Assembly (NCBI RefSeq): GCF_050003625.1
Contig: NC_134397.1
Span: forward strand, 146,381,526 to 146,445,525
Direction: 5' to 3'
DNA length: 64,000 nucleotides
DNA from: Haematobia irritans
Lineage: Eukaryota > Arthropoda > Insecta > Diptera > Muscidae
Part shown: piece after piece, positions 11,801-23,891 of the stretch
Layout: each line of letters opens with the position of its first letter
Position numbering within the stretch: position 1 is the stretch's first letter
The notes under the pieces: generated by a model
Told to the model about the DNA's origin: nothing
What the model saw: only the letters and a program-made list of their open reading frames with translations
Databases searched by the model: none
Made by a program: the position numbers and the translations under genes

Positions 11801-13157
11801 TTGTAACAAAATATTCTATAGAAATGATATTGTGGTAAAGTTTTCTATAGAAAAAAACTTTTCTATAGAAATAAAATTTAGCAAATGTTCTATATAAATA
11901 AATTTTTGGTAAAAATTTCTATAGAAATAAAATTTTGACAAAGTTTTCTATAGAAATAAATTTTGACAAAGTTTTCTATAGAAACAAAATTTTGACAAAG
12001 TTTTCTACACAAATAAAATTTTAACAACATTTTTCGGTAGAAATAACAAAATTTTCTATAGAAATAAAATTTTGACAAAATTTTGCATAGATATATAAAA
12101 TTTTTATAAACTTTAGAAATAGAATTTTGACAAAATTTGACAAACAAGAAAGAAAATTTTGATAACTTTTTGCTATAGAAATAAAATTTTGACAAAGTTT
12201 TCTATAGAAATAAAATTTTGACAAAATTATCTATAGCAATAAAATTTAGTTAAAAATTTCTATAGAAATAAAATTTTGACAAAACTTTTTAATAGAAATA
12301 AAATTTTGACAAATTTTTCTATAGAAATAAAATTTTGACAAATTTTTCTATAGAAAAAAATTTGCTTTAAAATGTCTAAAGAGATAAAATTTGCACAAAA
12401 TTTTCTATAGAAATAAATTGTTGTTAAAAAATTTCTATAAAAATAAAATCTAGACAAAATTTTTTATAGTAATAAGATTTTTAAAAAATATTCTATAGAA
12501 ATAAAATTTTATTTCTATAAAAAAAATATTGTCAAGATTTTATTTCTATAGAAATCTTTAACAAAATTTTAGTTCTATAAAAAATTTTGTCAAAATAAAG
12601 GTTTTGACAAAATTTTCTATAGAAATAAAATTTTGACAAAATTTTCTAAAAAAATAAATTGTTGATACAAATTTTTAAAGAAATAAAATTTTGACAATTT
12701 TTTCTAAAGAAATAAAATTTTAGCAAAATTTTCTATAGGAATAAAAATTTTACAAAATATTCTATAAAAATAAAATTTTATTTCGATAAAAAAATTTTGT
12801 CAAAGTTTTATTACTATGGAAATTTGAAACAAACAATAATAAAAAGATTTTGACAAAATTTTCTATACAAATAAAATTTTGACAAAATTTTCTATAGAAG
12901 TAAAATTTTGACAAAATTTTCTATAGAATAAAAATGTTGACAAAATTTCCTAAAGAAATACAATTTTGTTAAAATTTCGATATAAATAAAATTTTAACAA
13001 AATTTTCTATAGAGATAAAATTTTTAAAAAATTTTTGTATAGGTAGAAAATTTTAACAAAATGTTCTTAAAAATAAAATTTTAACAAAATAAGATTTTGT
13101 TGTTTGTGTGTGTTTGGTAATTTTGGTAGATTACTCTTGGCTCAAGTGGCAACCGTG
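8826..13157 (-). repeat. Large 29-bp minisatellite array ending in a hAT-like terminus
   Basis: About 145 diverged copies of the 29-bp unit run in minus orientation. A marker block, with CAATGTTGACAAAACTTTCT followed by GTAGAAATATAATTGTAAC, recurs near 9660, 10505, 11247 and 11770, and the blocks after it (10656-10990 and 11900-12240) are near-copies. The right end at 13115-13157 (GGTAGATTACTCTTGGCTCA then AGTGGCAACCGTG) is the same terminus as at 7722. No left terminus is found, so the element is truncated or fused to the mini-me fragment at 8825. Confidence 0.92.
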
Positions 13158-14215
13158 TTGTTAAGTCGACTAGTGATGTTTTAAAATGCCATTGAGTTTT
13201 TTTAATAAATGTACAATCGATCAATTAGGAATTGCCAAGGAAATCAATCGGATATTGCAAAGTGAACAGAAATCGATTTCAATTCCAAACGGAATACCAT
13301 CATTTTCGACTTAGCCTTGTATTGCTTGGAAATGGTTATGTGTGACAATTATTACTTGGCCTATTTTCTAGTGGTTGTAGTACATAGATGCATATAAATG
13401 TCTCCATTTCTCCAAGTCAAAAGACATCCTAGAATAATCGCATAATCATAGTTCTTCGCATGTTGATGCCCGATTCGTGCGTTCCTTCCTTTAGCCATTC
13501 AGTCTGCAGGGCTAAAGTGGATTTTCTTGTTTTGTTTGAATCTCAACGTGAATGCTAGTATATGGTGGCATGGTGTCGCGAGTTCCATGTTGTAGCACAT
13601 GTTTAGTGTGCCACCATATCCATGCCTGTTTGAGTCAGTGCTCTTCGCCCATTGCTAAATGGTGGTGATGGTGGTGTTAAGGTAAACTCTACCAAACTTC
13701 CAAGTCTTTGGTTTGTATGGATGGTATTGTACCCGGCATTGTTGCCGCTGATGCAGTCATGATTACTGATTGTTTGCTGTTATTATTATTGTTGTTGTTG
13801 TTATTGTACAAATGCACTTGCATGTTGTGACTGATAGTGTTGTTGTACTGGTGGTGGTGCTGTTGCATGTACTCCCCATACAATGTGTGGCAAAGTCAGT
13901 GGGTCAATCCAATGTATGTCACCATTGGGAAAATTACAAAAAGGAAATGATTCTAAGGCCAACACTTGGCAAACTTCCTTGTGTTTTTTTGTTTTCTTTT
14001 CTCTGGAGTTATTTTTCCCATAGATATCTCAGCATTAGCTGGCATTGGTCCAGTTAGATGATCTATTCCTATTTCCTTATTCCGTTGTTGGATTTGACTG
14101 ATTGTTTGGCATTTAAGTTAAAAAGGAAATTAACTGATTGGATATGCCACCGATAACTTTATGGTGAGAGAAGTATAGATCCATTGGCTCGAAATTATGC
14201 ACAAATCCTTCGCCA
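13158..14215. other. Single-copy stretch, gene-like composition in part
   Basis: This is non-repeated DNA with a higher GC share than the arrays. It includes TGG/GTT-rich trinucleotide runs near 13655-13680 and 13780-13860. On the minus strand the latter encodes an asparagine tract (next entry). It may be intron or exon of a host gene, but no gene structure can be established. Confidence 0.4.
13689..13868 (-). CDS. Candidate exon with His/Gln and Asn tracts
   Basis: On the minus strand an ATG at 13868 opens a 59-residue frame beginning MQQHHHQYNNT, followed by a run of nine asparagines, then a serine/threonine/methionine-rich part and a stop at 13689. The frame is open for a further eight codons upstream without another ATG. 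Such homopolymer tracts are common in dipteran transcription factors and RNA-binding proteins, which is why this is listed. No domain is present and splice signals are unclear. It could equally be a trinucleotide repeat in non-coding DNA. Confidence 0.25.
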   Translation of the reverse strand: MQQHHHQYNNTISHNMQVHLYNNNNNNNNNSKQSVIMTASAATMPGTIPSIQTKDLEVW

Positions 14216-14560
14216 ACAAAAAAAAATTGGAAGTTGTTCTAAAGACACAACTTTAAAAGCCCTTTCAAAAATTTTAACTACACAGGAAGTTTTTTAACCC
14301 AATTTGTTATTACTTGCTCTGTTTTCACATCTTTAATGGGTAATTTTATTTTTTTTAATGGGTAATTTAAAATTAAAAAAAGAGTAAGAATTAATAAAAT
14401 GGTGAAAATTATTTAAATTTTGTCTGAAAAAAAAATCTAAATACATATTAGAAAAATTAAGACTTTTTGAAAATATTTGAGGTCAAATGTTTTAGACAAC
14501 ATTACAATGCATAAAAAATTATTTAAAAATTTAAAAAAAAAAAATAAAAAAGTGTACAAA
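14216..14560 (-). mobile_element. CCCAGCAAAAA-family MITE remnant
   Basis: The segment reads CAACAAAAAAAAATTGGAAG at its left and continues with AATGGGTAATTT, AGAGTAAGAATTAATAAAAT and AAATATTTGAGGTCAAATG. These match, in reverse orientation, the right half of the MITE at 30091-30661. The other half is lost where the 29-bp array starts. Confidence 0.65.
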
Positions 14561-15892
14561 TTGGTAATTTTTTCTAAACTTTCTATAGAAAAAAATTTTG
14601 AGAAAATTTTCTATAGAAATAAAATGTTGCAAATATTTTCTATAGAAATAAAAATTTTCTATAGAAATAAAATTTTGCCAAAATGTTGTACAGAAACAAA
14701 ATTTAAACAAAAATTTGTATAGATACAAAACGGAACAAAATTTTCTATAGAAATAAAAGTTTAGTTAACATTCCTAAAGAAATGAAATTTTGACAAAATT
14801 TTCTATATAAATAAAATTTGGACACAGTTTTCTAACTAACTAAAAATATAACAAAGTTTTCTACAGAAATAAAATTTTGACAAAATTTTCTATAGAAATA
14901 AAATGTTGTCAAAATTTTCTATACAAATAAAATTTTGACAAAACTTTCTATAGATATAAAATTTTACAAAAATTTTCTATAGGAATCAAATTTTGACAAA
15001 ATTTTCTACAGAAATAAAATTTAAAAACAAAATCCTAAAGAAATGAAATTTTGACAAAAATTTCTATAGAAATGAAATTTGGACAAAATTTTCTATCGAA
15101 ATAAAATTTGGACACAATTTTCTAATGATCTAAAAATTTAACAAAGTCTTTTACAGAAACAAATTTTTGACAAATTTTTCTACAGAAGTAAAATTTTGAC
15201 AAAATTTTCTACAGAAGTAAAATTTTGTCAAAATTTTCTATAGAAAAAAATAAATTTAAAAAAAATTTCTACAGAAATAAAATTTTGACAAAATTTTCTA
15301 TAGAAATAAAGAGAAATAAAAATTTTTAAAATTTAATTTTAATTTTAAAATTTCTATAGAAATAAAATTTTACAAAAATTTTCTATAGAAATAAAATTTT
15401 GACAAAATTTTCTACAGAAATAAAGTTTAAAAAAAATTCCTAAAGAAATAAAATTTTGACAAAACTTTCTATAGGAATAAAATTTTAAAAAAATTTGCTA
15501 AAGAAATGAAATTTTGACAATTTGACAGAAATTAAATTTTGATAAAATTTTCTATAGAAATAAAATTTGGACACAATTTCTAATGAACTAAAAATTTAAC
15601 AAAGATTTTTACAGAAACAACATTTTGACAAAATTTTCTACAGAAATAAAATTTTGTTCAAATTTTCTATAGAAATAAAATTTTGACCAAACTTTCTATA
15701 GAAATAAAATTTTAAGAAAATTTTCTATAGAAATAAAGAGAAATAAAAATTTTACATCGAAGTAAAATTTTGGAAAATTTTTAACTTTTAAATGATATTA
15801 ATTTAATTTGGAAAAATGGTCCGCTGGTACGAATTTTGGTCCAATTTTGTAAAAATGTTGGTTTAAAATAAAAATTCATTGTGGCAACGCTG
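14561..15892 (-). repeat. 29-bp array with type-2 terminus
   Basis: About 40 diverged 29-bp units are followed from about 15790 by a different closing block (AAAATGGTCCGCTGGTACGA, GGTCCAATTTTG, then ATTCATTGTGGCAACG). The closing GTGGCAACGCTG resembles the GTGGCAACCGTG terminus of the elements at 4942 and 13157, so this is probably a second subfamily of the same hAT-like element. The same block appears four more times at 18340-21290. Confidence 0.85.
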
Positions 15893-16810
15893 CATAGCTC
15901 ATTGAGCTAATCATAGAATCACCACTATATCTAACCTAACTTTGGCGGAATATACCTCTCCCAAGGTAATCTATTTGATGGACTAGACATTCGGTTCATA
16001 AGTTTAAACCGATTCTTCAATTTCACCTAAGCGTTCTCGAAATAGATAATTTTAATTAAATAGGTCATTTGTGTGTCAAAATAAATTGCAGCTATATCAG
16101 GTAAAATTTGCTGTTTCTATGAAGCCCAAGAAATCAAATAAGAAGATTCGTATATTTCGTAAATTTGACATAGGTTTTTTAGATCTAAAATAATTTATTT
16201 AATTTCTGGATTTGAAATCTAAAATCTGTAGATATTATTATTTAAATGATTACGAGATCTGAAAACTTTACATTCAATTTCAAGAAATTTTCATGATCAG
16301 TGCGTTTTCTCTACCCTCAAGAAGTGAAATCGGTCTATATGGATGCCATACCAAATGGACCGATAAAAACTAAATCCGATACACGTTTTTATGAGCCTAA
16401 AATGCGAGTATATTTACTATTTCAGGCAAATCGGACGGATAAAAACTAGAACCGTAGTTTTTATCCGTTCAGGCAAATTGAACTAACAATAAAATCATTT
16501 CTTGCACACCTATTTATAGTCCTAACAAATTGGACAACAACTACGGTTGCTACAAGCCCCAAAAGTAAAATCGAGAGATCGGTCTATCGGTGGGGGCTAT
16601 ACTAAAACTATATATATATACTATACACACGATTTTCGGCGTTTTATTATGGTGCTAACAATCCAGGTTTACCTCCGTGGAGACAAAAAGTTTTTCAGAT
16701 TGTAAAAATAAGACAGTAACGTGTATAGATTTGTATCTGGCGTTTTCTTTTCAATGGCTCTATTAACCATGTTCCTTAATCTATATCTGTCCATAAAAGC
16801 TCGAAAAATA
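15893..16810. other. Single-copy DNA with diverged mini-me interior
   Basis: From about 16300 to 16620 the sequence carries mini-me style wording (AAGAAGTGAAATCGGTCTAT, GACCGATAAAAACTA and GAGATCGGTCTATCGGTGGG). The rest has no repeat in the window and no supported gene. Confidence 0.45.
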
Positions 16811-19800
16811 ATTGTATAATTAGAAATAAAAATTTGACAAAATTTTCTATAAAAATAAAATTTTAACAAAATTTTCTATAACAATAAAATTTTGACAAAA
16901 TTTTCTATAGATATGAAATTTTGACAAAATTTTCTATAGATATGAAATTTTGACAAAATTTTTTATAGAAATGAAATTTTGCCAAATTTTCTATAGCAAT
17001 AAAATGTGGACAAAATTTTCTAATAAACTAAAGTTTTAAAAAAGTTTTCCACAGAAATAAAATTTAAAAAAAATGTTCTATATATGAAATTTTGCCAAAT
17101 TTTCTATAGCAATAAAATGTGGACAAAATTTTCTAATAAACTAAAGTTTTAAAAAAGTTTTCCACAGAAATAAAATTTAAAAAAAATGTTCTATAGAAAT
17201 AAAATTTTGACAAAATTTTCTATAGAAATAAATATTTGACAAAAATGAAATTTTGCCAAATTTTCTATAGAAATAAAATGTGGACAAAATTTTCTAATAA
17301 ACTAAAATTTTAAAACAGTTTTTCACAGAAATAAAATCTTGACAAAATTTTGTATAGAAATAAAATTTTGACAAAATTTTCTATAGATAGGAAATTTTGA
17401 CAAAATTTTCTATACAAATGAAATTTTGCCAAATTTTCTATAGAAATAAAATGTGGACAAAATTTTCTAATAAACTAAAATTTTAAAAAACTTTTCCACA
17501 GAAATAAAATTTTAAAAAAATTTTCTATAGAAATAAAATTTTGACAAAAATGAAATTTTGCCAAATTTTCTATAGAAATAAAATGTGGACAAAATTTTCT
17601 AATAAACTAAAATTTTAAAAAAGTTTTCCACAGAAATAAAATCGTGACAAAATTTTCTATAGAAATAAAATTTTGACAAAATTTTTATAGAAATAAAAAT
17701 TTGACAAAATTTTCTAGAAAAATAAAAATTTGACAAAATTTTCTATAGAAATAAAATGTTGACAAAATTTTCTATAGACCTAAAATTTTGACAAAATTTT
17801 CTATTGATATGAAATTTTGACAAAATTTTCTACAGAAATGAAATTTTGCCAAATTTTCGATAGAAATAAAATGTGGACAAAATTTTCAAATAAATTAAAA
17901 TTTTAAAAAAGTTTTCCACAGAAATAAAATTAAAAAAAAAATTCTATAGAAATAAAAATTTGACAAAATTTTCTATAGAAATAAAAATTTGACAAAATTT
18001 TCTATAAAAATAAAATTTTGACAAAATTTTCTAGAGTAATAAATTGTTGACGAAATTTTCTATAGAAATAAAATTTTTACAAAATTTTCTTTGGAAATAA
18101 AATTTTGACAAAATTTTCTATAGAAATAAAATTTTGTCAAAATTTTCTATATAAATAAAATTTTGAAAAAATTTTCTACAGAAATAAAATTTTGATAAAA
18201 TTTTCTATAGAAATAAAGTTTTGTCAAAATTGAAAATGATAGAAAAAATAGAAATAAAAGTTTTGAATAGAAATAAACATTTTACAAAATTTTCTATCGA
18301 AGTAAAATTTTTGACAAATTTTAACTTTTAAATTATATTAATTTAATTTGGAAAAATGGTCCGCTGGTAGGAATTTTGGTCCAATTTTGGAAAAATGTTG
18401 GGCCAAAATAAAAATTCGTTGTGGCAACGTTGGAACTATCCCCTATCACAATATTAGTATAGACTCCACAAAATCCCAAAATGGAGAAAATCCCAAAATG
18501 AGAAATTTTTCTATAACAATAAAATTTTGACAAAATTTTCTATAGATATGAAATTTTGACAAAATTTTCTATAGATATGAAATTTTGACAAAATTTTCTA
18601 TAGAAATAAAATTTTGACAAAATTTTCTATAGAAATAAAATTTTGACAAATTTTTCTATAGAATAAAATTTTGACAAATTTTTCTATAGAAATAAAATTT
18701 TGACAAATTTTTCTATAGAAATAAAATTTTGACAAAATTTTCTATAGAAATAACATTTTGACAAAATTTTCTACAGAAATAAAATTTTGACAAAATTTTT
18801 ATAGAAATAAAATTTTGACAAAATTTTCTATATAAATAAAATTTTGACAAAATTTTCTATAGAAATAAAATTTTGACACAATTTTCTATAGAAATAAAAT
18901 TTTGATAAAATTTTCTATAGAAATAAAGTTTTGTCAAAATTAAAAAAGATAGAAAAAATAGAAATAAATGTTTTGAATAGAAATAAACATTTTACAAAAT
19001 TTTCTATCGAAGTAAAATTTTTGACTAATTTTGACTTTTAAATTATATTAATTTAATTTGGAAAAATGGTCCGCTGGTAGGAATTTTGGTCCAATTTTGG
19101 AAAAATGTTGGGCCAAAATAAAAATTCGTTGTGGCAATGTTGGAACTATCCCCTATCACAATATTAGTATAGACTCCACAAAATCCCAAAATGGAGAAAA
19201 TCCCAAAATGACATTTTGTTCTATAAAAATAAAATTTTGACAAAATTTTCTATAGATATGAAATTTTGACAAAATTTTCTATAGATATGAAATTTTGACA
19301 AAATTTTCTATAGAAATAAAATTTTGTCAAAATTTTCTATATAAATAAAATTTTGACAAAATTTTCTATAGAAATAAAATTTTGACAAAATTTTCTATAG
19401 AAATAAAGTTTTGTCAAAATTAAAAAAGATAGAAAAAAATAGAAATAAAAGTTTTGAATAGAAATAAACATTTTACAAAATTTTCTATCGAAGTAAAATT
19501 TTTGACAAATTTTAACTTTTAAATTATATTTATTTAATTTGGAAAAATGGTCCGCTGGTAGGAATTTTGGTCCAATTTTGGAAAAATGTTGGGCCAAAAT
19601 AAAAATTCGTTGTGGCAACGTTGGAACTATCACCTATCACAATATTAGTATAGACTCCACAAAATCCCAAAATGGAGAAAATCCCAAAATGACATTTTGT
19701 TCTATAAAAATAAAATTTTGACAAAATTTTCTATAGATATGAAATTTTGACAAAATTTTCTATAGATATGAAATTTTGACAAAGTTTTCTATAGACATAA

Positions 19801-20404
19801 AATTTTGACAAAATTTGCTATAGAAATAAAATTTTGACAAATTTTTCTATAGAAGTAAAAATTTGACAAATTTTTCTATAGAAATAAAATTTTGACAAAA
19901 TTTTCTATAGAAATAAAATTTTGACAAAATTTTCTATAGAAATAAAATTTTGACAAAATTTTCTACAGAAATAAAATTTTGACAAAATTTTTTATAGAAA
20001 TAAAATGTGGACAAAATTTTCTAATGAACTAAAATGTGGACAAAATTTTCTAATGAACTTAAATTTGTAATTTTCTAATGGACTAAAATTTTAAAAAAAA
20101 AGTTTTCCACAAATTTTAACAAAATTTTCTATATAAATAAAATTTTGACAAAATTTTCTATAGAAATAAAGTTTTCACAAAATTTTCTATAGAAATAAAA
20201 TTTTAACAAAATTTTCTATAGAAATAAAATTTTGACAAAATTTTCTATAGAAATAAAATTTTGACAAGATTTTCTATAGAAATAAAATTTTGACAAAATT
20301 TTCTGTAGAAATAAAATTTTGACAAAATTTTCTATAGAAATAAAATGTTGACAAAATTTTCTACAGATATGAAATTTTGACAAAATTTTTTATAGAAATG
20401 AAAT
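16811..20404 (-). repeat. 29-bp array with composite higher-order repeats
   Basis: About 115 units of the 29-bp repeat lie in minus orientation. Between 16970 and 17930 a block with AATGTGGACAAAATTTTCTA then ATAAACTAAA and TTCCACAGAAATAAAAT recurs at least six times at irregular spacing. Around 18333, 19043 and 19530 a roughly 180-bp non-29-bp block is repeated almost identically, including the type-2 terminus and the following flank (ACAATATTAGTATAGACTCC, then CAAAATGGAGAAAATCCC). The copies are therefore segmental duplications that took host flank with them. Confidence 0.93.
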
Positions 20405-20640
20405 TTTTGTTGTTTTTGATCTAAGCTTAAAACCATGCATTGACTAAACTACAAGTGTAGCTTAACCAACAGAGGAAAAGTATGCTTATCAAATTTATCT
20501 GGGCACAGCCCTATAGACTGCAAGATGGTGGGATGTACAGCTGTTTCGGAATTACCACATTCCTCATCAGCATCCTCGACTTGCAGCAAAACTATGATTA
20601 AAGAGAAAGCAACAATAACAAACAAAAAGAAATGAAATTT
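20405..20640 (+). repeat. Dispersed repeat, first copy
   Basis: This segment, with CTAAGCTTAAAACCATGCAT, AACTACAAGTGTAGCTTAAC, CTGGGCACAGCCCTATAGAC and AATTACCACATTCCTCATC, is found again in reverse orientation at 60311-60600. It interrupts the 29-bp array in both places. There is no coding capacity. It is shorter than the other copy and is probably truncated. Confidence 0.7.
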
Positions 20641-21295
20641 TGACGAAATTTTCTATAGAAATAAAATTTTGGCAAAATTTTCTGTAGAAATAAGATTTTG
20701 ACAAAATTTTCTATAGAAATAAAATTTTGACAAAATCTTCTATAGAAATAAAATTTTGACAAAATCGTCTATAGAAATAAAATTTTGACAAAATTTTCTA
20801 TAGAATCAATTTCCATAATTTCTGGATAAAATTTTCTAAAATTTCTAATGTTTTCCACAGAAATAAAGTTTTGACAAAATTTTCTACAGAAATAAAATTT
20901 TGACAAAATTTTCTATAGAAATAAAATTTTGACAAAATTTTCTATAGAAATAAAATTTTGGCAGAATTTTCTATAGAAATAAAATTTTGACAAAATTTTC
21001 TATAGAAATAAAATTTTGACAAAATTTTCTATAGAAATAAAATTTCGACAAAATTTTCTATAGAAATAAAGTTTTGACAAAATTAGGAAGATAGAAATAA
21101 ATAGAAATAAAAGTTTTGAATAGAAATAAAAATTTTACAATATTTTCTATCGAAGTAAAATTTTTGACAAATTTTAACTTTTAAATGATATTAATTTAAT
21201 TTGGAAAAATGGTCCGCTAGTAGGAATTTTGGTCCAATTTTTGAAAAATGTTGGGCCAAAATAAAAATTCAATGTGGCAACGTTTTTCTAATAAC
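20641..21295 (-). repeat. 29-bp array with type-2 terminus
   Basis: About 20 units of the 29-bp repeat are followed from about 21180 by the type-2 closing block (AAAATGGTCCGCTAGTAGGA ... CAATGTGGCAACG). A shortened form of the flank seen at 18430-18500 follows at 21307-21340. Confidence 0.88.
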
Positions 21296-22672
21296 GTAGA
21301 ACACACAATATTAGTATAGACTCCGCAAAATCCCAAAATGGTACATCCTCTCATACGTATCCCAAAAAAGGTATTGGGAGCAAAACAAAAATTCTTCCAA
21401 GTCAAAATACCATAATCAGCATATGACGAATTTTGCAAAATGCCCATCATCATCAGCTTATTGGTTTCGTCATTTTTGCTGCTGGTGTTCCTGCTGCTTG
21501 CTGGGTACATGAAATACTGTCATATACGTATTTATATGAGATTGTGCCTCTTTCGGTGAGCTTTATATATATGTGAAAGCTTGGGTGTGTATGTGTGTGT
21601 GCGTTTTCTTTGTTTTTAGTTATTTCTTGAATATGAGCTAAACAACAAGAACAACAAAATACAAATCGTACAATAACCGAAGGTCAATGAACCTGGCCCA
21701 ATGTAATTTCGGTTGTCGTAGGTTAAGAAGCACACAAAAAAGGGGAACGCACACACACACACACCATGTTTGTATGTATGAAGTATAATTCTTTCGTAGT
21801 ACGTACGAGAATAAAAAAAAACACAAATATGTCGAATGTACGTTTGTTATTTTTTTCTTCATCTACTTACTGTATGTATGTATATAAGATGGAGTATGCC
21901 ACGCGGAGCGGACCAAAGAAAGCGTAAAAATAAACAAAATTTATATAAAAGAGAGCAAACAAAACAAAACGCATTAAACGAGAGGGAACGATAACGGACG
22001 CTCTCCATTCGTTTAGTGCATATTCGTAATACTTGTGAAAATAAAAAAAAAACTGAAATATTTTCAACTCACATTTGAAGTCGTTGCAAGCGACCCCTGG
22101 TAGAATGTTATAGATATTCAGTAAGTTTGTCATGTTGATTTGTGTGTGTGTGAGATTGTGTGTATGTTCATATGTTTGTCCATCATTGTATACCACACTG
22201 TACGCAAACTGTCGTCGCACCAATAAAGATGTCAGTATGCAAGAAAACACTTTAATTTACATTCATAAATTTTAGATCATAGCCAAACGATCCATGGGGA
22301 GTTGTAAAAATTTTGTTGGTTTTTGTTTTTTTTTCTTCCCTTTGTAATATTTAAGAAGAAAACGTTTCTTCAAAACAATTATGAAGAAGGGCATTAACAC
22401 TGGAAGTGTTATTGAATTTAAGTTGGAATTTCAATTTATTGCTATTATCATGTGTTAATTTTTTTATGTCCAATAACTTTATTGGTCAAAGTACAAAAGA
22501 GTTTGCAGAAAATTTGCTTACTAGCAAATTTGGTCCTGGGCGACCAAAAATAGCTCACAGGGCACTGTCCACATTTCTACATTTTAGTGTCCACATCAAG
22601 ACCTTGGTATACTTATTACAGAGAATGCAATTGGTATCATATTACCGAAGTTCAATTTAAAGTTTCTACATA
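21296..22672. other. Single-copy stretch with TG/CA tracts
   Basis: Apart from a piece of the repeat flank near 21307-21340 this DNA is not repeated in the window. It contains TGTGTATGTGTGTGTGCG near 21587, a CA run near 21750-21765 and GTGTGTGTG near 22142. A minus-strand frame running down from 21510 (starting MYPASSRNTSSKND) is open for about 60 residues before it runs into repeat flank. It is protein-like but unidentified and is not called as a gene. Confidence 0.4.
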
Positions 22673-23241
22673 CACAGAAAAAAATATCACCAACATATTT
22701 CCAATTAAAAAGTTAATTGAAGTTGAAAATGTTTTCAATTAATAAATTAATTGATACAATTAACTTTTTAATCATGGTAGAAACATTAAGTTAATTAAGT
22801 CAATGATTGAAAATTTTAAAATTTTTAATTAAAAAATTAATTGATACAAATAACTTTTAAATCAAATTCGGAAGACTAATTCAGTTAAAAAAGTGCTGAA
22901 TTTTTTTAATTTTTAATTAAAAATGTATATCAAACAATCATTTGTTAATCCAAATAAAAACTCTAAGTCAATTCAGAAAGTAATTAAAAGTAGTTACCTT
23001 TTTTAATTAATAAATTAACTGAGTTTTGAATTCAACATCAATTAAATTTTTAATTGAATCAATTCAAAAATTAATTGAAATTTGCTGAAAAAATCAATTA
23101 ATTTTTTAATCAAGAATTTGTTCTATGCCCAATTAAAACTGTGATTGATACTATCATTTTCGTGATTGAAGACATTTCAATTAAAAAATTAATTGGATCA
23201 ATTAATTTGGTGATTGAATCAGAAAAAAATTTTTTTGTGTG
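22673..23241. mobile_element. AATTGAT-rich MITE, complete
   Basis: The element begins CACAGAAAAAAATATCACC and ends TTTTTTTGTGTG, so the ends are inverted (CACA[G/C]AAAAAAA). TA flanks both sides (22671-22672 and 23242-23243). The interior consists of repeated AATTAATTGATACAATTAA-like words that can pair with each other over most of the length. Size (569 bp), short inverted ends and TA duplication fit a Tc1/mariner-type MITE. Confidence 0.75.
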
Positions 23242-23575
23242 TATGGAGACAACGTCAGCTTCTGGATTTACATATGAGAACCATTTCTGTTTTAGTTTTA
23301 GAAAAATCTTAAAAATTTACTTTAAGCATGCAAACAAATTCAACAAAATATGATTTGATATATACTCGCAAAATATATATCAAACCCTTACCGACTGTAT
23401 TGGCAGGTTTTTTTTTCTGGCTCTTCTCCCCAAGTTAGGATGCTTTCGTCCCCAAAAATCCCCAATTTAAATCGAAATTCCTCGCAAAAAATCCCCAATA
23501 CATTTTTGACAAGTGTTTAGGATACAAGTACAGTCAGCAAAAAGAGTTGTACACCAATCAATCTACTATAAACAA
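23242..23575. other. Single-copy stretch
   Basis: Nothing recognisable lies here except a run of CCCCAAAAATCCCCAA-like wording near 23450-23505. No gene is supported. Confidence 0.35.
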
Positions 23576-23888
23576 CCCAGCAAAAAAGCGTCACCAAAAA
23601 AGTAATGAAAATGTTCTTTTTGGATCCGGAAGTGGTGAAAAATTGACGCAGCAACGATGAATTTAATACGGGCTTGTCATAGGACGGAAGTACTCCATTT
23701 CAACGGTCGTTGCACTGAATTTGCATCACTTCTTTAGGTGTGATCCGAATTCAATATTTTGGATGTAAATTAAACAATTCTGTGATATTTTGTCAAATAA
23801 ATAATTTTTATAATTTTTAATAATTTTTAATGGATTCTAACGCTTGTCGGAAACGTTTGACCTCAAATATTTTCAAAAATTCACAATT
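23576..23888 (+). mobile_element. CCCAGCAAAAA MITE, left arm
   Basis: The arm starts CCCAGCAAAAAAGCGTCACC and matches 30091-30410 closely (AATGAAAATGTTCTTTTTGG, GGAAGTGGTG, ATAGGACGGAAG and so on). It is cut at TTCACAATTTTT by the DINE that begins at 23892. The matching arm on the far side of the DINE (25970-26343) is in reverse orientation and also ends in the CCCAGC terminus. Confidence 0.8.
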
Positions 23889-23891
23889 TTT

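Noticed and set aside
4828..13000. Many frames of 60-155 codons with FYRKFCQNFIS and similar wording
   Set aside because: The 29-bp unit lacks stops in one orientation and cycles through three frames every 87 bp; the frames follow the repeat and break with each indel.
8826..13157. CRISPR-like array of 29-bp repeats
   Set aside because: Repeats are directly adjacent with no unique spacers, strongly diverged, and in a eukaryotic transposon context.
21638..22250. Minus-strand frames of 74 and 127 codons
   Set aside because: They are driven by CA/TG microsatellite and A/T-rich tracts; no motif or conservation cue is visible.
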